Positions 7,901 to 8,876 of a stretch of DNA of 8,876 nucleotides are shown here, piece by piece. Made by a program: the position numbers and the translations under genes. The stretch is from Bacteroidota bacterium. GTDB lineage: Bacteria; Bacteroidota; Rhodothermia; Rhodothermales; Bin80. The stretch covers positions 1 to 8,876 of the forward strand of contig JAPPBZ010000239.1 in the NCBI GenBank assembly GCA_026702635.1, in the 5' to 3' direction. Position 1 is the stretch's first letter. Each line of letters starts with the position of its first letter. The notes under the pieces are model-generated. The model ran no database searches. It saw nothing but the letters and a program-made list of their open reading frames with translations, and was not told the DNA's origin.

Positions 7901-8876
7901 ATTCGGCCAGGTGTTCCGGCAGGCACTCGGAGGCAGTGTGCCCGGCGCACCCAATGTTCGTCCTGAGAGCTATTCATCCCGATTCAATGCCACTTTCAGG
8001 CCTCGCCTTCAACGCTATCAGGCATTATCCTGGATACAGATTCAGGACATTGGGTACTCAACAAACTTTGACTGGTCAAATGGGTCTGTAGGCAGTAATA
8101 CAGGCGCGCGAACCAGACTCACTACCACGATTCGTGGTGGACTTACCTTGCGCCCGCAAGACCTCATTCGAAAGCTTGGATTCTATCAGCGACTTGAGGA
8201 GGCGCAGCGTGCCGCTGCATCTGAGGCTCAAACTCGTCGCCAGACAAGAGAACAGGAACGGGCAAGGCGTAGGGAAGAAAGGCGACGGGAACTGGAGAGA
8301 CGTCGGGAAGAAAGGCAACAGGAGCGAGATCGTGAAGCAGGGCAGGATGAGGAAGAGGTTCCCCTTGCAGAGCAGGACGAGGAAGCAGTTCCCATTGCAG
8401 ATCCTCCCGTCGATCAGCCTATCCCTGATCCTGCTGAGTTGCAGACAGAAGACCCAACCCGCACATCCAGGATCAGATTTCCACAGAGCTTAACTCCCAA
8501 AGCACTTACACGCCGACTACTGCTCGCGCTTACAGGCATTCAGGATCTATCCTTAACATATAATGGCACACGCAATACCTTAGCCAATAATGTTGGGGTT
8601 CTGGACGAGCTTGGTGACGTGCAGGTTCATTACAGTTTGTACGACGCCGTATTCAATGACCAGGGGCCATCCCTGCGATATCGCCTGGGACTTGACCGAA
8701 CCATTACACCCGAGCAGGGACGCGTCATTGACGAGCGATTTCAGGTAACCGACGCACTCAATGATGCAGACCGGTGGGCCGGTCGAGTATCCCTGAATCT
8801 GTCCTCACAAATGCGGATCACCTTGAACTGGAGGATGGAAGAGACCCGTCGCGAAAATCTTACGTACCGGATTCTG
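1911..8876 (+). CDS. sprA: SprA, outer-membrane translocon of the type IX secretion system, C-terminus beyond the window
   Basis: SprA (Sov in Porphyromonas) is the giant outer-membrane beta-barrel through which T9SS cargo leaves the periplasm; the Flavobacterium protein is about 2400 residues, so the 2322 here are nearly all of it. A signal peptide (1-32, hydrophobic core and Ala-His-Ala-Ala-Ala end) is followed by a lineage-specific linker and then family motifs in order: PGGRQSGFTTIFGKNEVDL (208-226), TGTIGDKMKVNVDWDTN (268-284), SIEAGNVFLQTPSSLIRGGQ (307-326), SGGNTLTEGMDYIVDY (759-774), SYVDDFEGFENLISL (926-940), GRGPYNYN (1028-1035) and PREAWGGM (1045-1052), PDTEDINLNS (1266-1275), RYKNLRMFVH (1467-1476), NVWVNELRMSGYD (1640-1652), LNYLPSSLDYS (1865-1875). 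The first half carries two copies of the SprA_N type of region. Near the end is a charged insert (about 2094-2185). The start at 1911 is firm: a TAA stop lies in frame directly before it and the signal peptide follows. A weak AGGA sits 3 bp upstream. No frameshift was seen. Confidence 0.97.
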   Translation, partial: MHLNGRLFAVRQLAVYSVGALLVWILLAHAAAQGDHSRSSLWGDIAVADTDSVTLHQVDSLRALLSRLGRDSVREMVLDLGLDSLLLVRIDSLAPPPDTNERAKRYFANLMPPRRTAVILPTERRSLGARLFSGWRHDVELDSTGSFYTITERVAGEDVRHSLRVSREQYQAERFSQNLDRNWHTLLQRRRDLQERQRRGLGLSISVPGGRQSGFTTIFGKNEVDLRVNGSADIRPAFIYEKTAQQAIIGRGSQLTPEFRMDLRLGVTGTIGDKMKVNVDWDTNRDFDFQNQLELIYTGYEDEIIQSIEAGNVFLQTPSSLIRGGQSLFGIKSEFQLGALRLTTVASQQEGQSNSLSLDGGAETSSFSRRPTDYSQRKYYFLSYYFRNRWNEALSDPPNIILDAVFSHITDIEVWKLTPVSPEEQNVRQVVAVVDLGESAAIVRDANHYTQERHPNSNLDQYDAAELQNQLRAGEAVPQDYLESAAMQQPLTTVDYQIGQFKKLELGRDYDLDEGLGFISLRQSIQESEALAVSFRYLAGGSEIQVGDFSSQTGGGDNSQIGDRLVLKLLKPVNLQQPANLGEEDELNPAAWHLEMRNIYELNRGLLPTDFTLDISFEPPGQAATQTIPGITGQQTLIQVLGLDRLNEDGAQKPDNLFDFLPNYTIIPGDGLLIFPYLEPFGQRIETLIDASGLSDEEKAEAKELYVFKELYTQKRLNATRNTAKNVYLIEGSHRGGIPSFYDLKAYSGLVEGSVRVTSGGNTLTEGMDYIVDYLGGTVTIVNTSYLVAGRDIAIDYEENAFINLQQKTLLGARLEYLPRDEISVGGTIMRLSQKSLTDKFRVGDEPISNMIWGLDSRLQLDPQWLTRAIDWLPLIQTKEPSSIAVVGEFAQLRPSHVLTNAFKDQRRELRKDGRDFYSDETQGISYVDDFEGFENLISLARQGAWLLSSAPVIGVQDEMGGTEMELSNDGRAVLGWYTLNASSLKQFSGDITPAVDLVTPQQVFPNRETLQSERILPTLDLYFTPHGRGPYNYNRDLGRFLDNPREAWGGMTQRLTEGNTDFTSKNIEFVEFVMRVYPESGQTDPQAKLIVDMGRISEDVIPDNKLNTEDGLSLSEVGIVGSLARLSTGQQNQKINPIDANERITEDLGLDGLPSFPNNKFEQEGGAGTEQFVFAEFLESLENTVSVRYPEILAREKAKALLDPSADDYYYFLNNSFFGNNRFFPGGATVQERFTRFFPGHELNTFDAHSKLGPSGEDNGNSRIPDTEDINLNSASDTENSYFQYEVPLNLGILDELAQPENTDDYVINEIKSSGGAGTGWFLVRIPVKNFTRRVGDIQDFTLMESIRIWTTGHTSPITIRFATLELVGSQWRASEVVNATDADGEMIPPEDPITGARISIESVNNEESPSYEIPKGAVRNRVREAQSGTIRDAREQAMVIRANNLLPNRHLAVFHTYTSAQDLLRYKNLRMFVHLDGQINNRPLEAEDRGALKFFIRLGGNEDSDYYEYEQSLTASPLSELPADSEQRSDYLWRTNQPNPDPDGEAFIDLNSVNIVLSSLNQMKFLRDTYVDESGNGFDPNEVFWSDVNANFQSTVAEFAPPGTRIGVRGTPSLDRITTIVIGIRNVSEQEEVLDEANVWVNELRMSGYDQEVGYAAYGTADIKLADLARVKVSLRAQSDGFGTLSSTLADREQLNIQNWTVNSQLSVDKFIPERYGWTLPVSLEMKENSRLPRFDPNRGDIRVTSLQDAIAADSTLTSSEIAIRQQQIREEAQTFSKTTSYTTRVSKSGARSRLVRNTLDGLSFSYSYSDTKTRTPTQSFRNSWRWSTSLSYRLQIRNPRVLRLFSWLEGVPVLGLLSNIGLNYLPSSLDYSLNANRALSSSKQRADPARQRSSDLPLDVQFPVRAQHQFSHSRDFSFQYSPFSFLDLGMQSSTDQSLNAIGVDTLYSVILIDSTGAESQLDDTSLASLIQEGVIDDSQVGVSAFELTHLQPRKFGQVFRQALGGSVPGAPNVRPESYSSRFNATFRPRLQRYQALSWIQIQDIGYSTNFDWSNGSVGSNTGARTRLTTTIRGGLTLRPQDLIRKLGFYQRLEEAQRAAASEAQTRRQTREQERARRREERRRELERRREERQQERDREAGQDEEEVPLAEQDEEAVPIADPPVDQPIPDPAELQTEDPTRTSRIRFPQSLTPKALTRRLLLALTGIQDLSLTYNGTRNTLANNVGVLDELGDVQVHYSLYDAVFNDQGPSLRYRLGLDRTITPEQGRVIDERFQVTDALNDADRWAGRVSLNLSSQMRITLNWRMEETRRENLTYRIL
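8268..8316 (+). repeat. Direct repeat in the Arg/Glu-rich helix of SprA (33-bp period)
   Basis: The 16-mers at 8268-8283 and 8301-8316 differ at one base (CGTAGGGAAGAAAGGC against CGTCGGGAAGAAAGGC) and are 33 bp apart, an in-frame period of 11 residues. Both encode Arg-Arg-Glu-Glu-Arg. An 11-residue step fits a helical (hendecad) repeat and suggests growth by in-frame duplication. Confidence 0.7.
8343..8402 (+). repeat. Two 30-bp tandem copies encoding a 10-residue acidic repeat in SprA
   Basis: Copies at 8343-8372 and 8373-8402 are adjacent, in frame, and encode QDEEEVPLAE and QDEEAVPIAD (residues 2145-2154 and 2155-2164). At base level they differ at only a few positions, which suggests a fairly recent duplication. 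The repeat lies in the acidic half of the charged insert, where length change should be tolerated. Confidence 0.85.

Larger units (their letters stand above)
8190..8462 (+). other. Charged, low-complexity insert in SprA
   Basis: SprA residues about 2094-2184 leave the beta-strand pattern of the flanking barrel sequence. The first part (about 2094-2142) is almost only Arg, Glu, Gln and Ala with heptad-like spacing and would form a long helix or coiled coil. The second part (about 2144-2184) is acidic and proline-rich and probably disordered. Barrel-like sequence resumes at about 2185. Charged inserts in the late part of SprA occur in other members as far as I recall, but their sequence is not conserved. 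Confidence 0.8.

Noticed and set aside
2383..8493. Many ORFs of 60-119 codons in other frames across sprA
   Set aside because: The sprA frame is continuous and carries family motifs throughout; the others have no recognisable motifs and no ribosome sites.
8134..8493. 119-codon plus-strand ORF over the charged region of sprA
   Set aside because: It is a frame-shifted reading of the purine-rich repeat DNA, which lacks stops in several frames by composition.
1..8876. Mobile element, CRISPR array, tRNA, rRNA or phage genes
   Set aside because: Coding sequence fills the window apart from 146 bp, and no terminal inverted repeats, spaced repeats or tRNA-like folds were seen.

Overview
The window looks like a piece of a chromosome from the Bacteroidota/Rhodothermota side of the FCB group. 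The main evidence is an almost complete sprA gene, which encodes the outer-membrane translocon of the type IX secretion system (T9SS), a system confined to that lineage. The moderate GC content and the scarcity of Shine-Dalgarno sites fit this. The wording of the SprA, symporter and NTF2-like proteins, from memory of the families, points to a Rhodothermia- or Balneola-like relative rather than a Flavobacterium, but this is an impression and not a placement.

Layout: two transcription units diverge from a 146-bp intergenic region (1765-1910). Leftward, on the minus strand, run four very tightly packed genes: a small NTF2-like/DUF4440 lipoprotein (1764-1300), a short-chain dehydrogenase/reductase (1303-650, 4-bp ATGA overlap), an undescribed 38-residue single-span membrane protein (645-529, 4-bp gap), and the N-terminal 175 residues of a sodium:solute symporter (525 to 1, 3-bp gap, running off the left edge). 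Rightward, on the plus strand, one giant reading frame starts at 1911 and is still open at 8876. It covers 2322 residues of SprA without a frameshift or stop.

Function: the leftward genes look like one translationally coupled unit that would take up a small solute with a sodium gradient and oxidise or reduce something in the cytoplasm, with a surface or periplasmic lipoprotein at its head. The substrate cannot be read from the sequence. The rightward gene is unrelated in function: SprA forms the very large outer-membrane barrel through which T9SS cargo leaves the periplasm.

No RNA genes, insertion sequences, CRISPR arrays, attachment sites or terminators were seen. No stretch over 300 bp lacks a gene. 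The most interesting items are the 38-residue membrane protein, the SDR with an altered catalytic-serine region, a charged insert with a perfect-length 10-residue tandem repeat near the end of SprA, and a series of Asp-Ser-(Val/Leu) motifs just after the SprA signal peptide. I did not find a clearly new multi-gene system.
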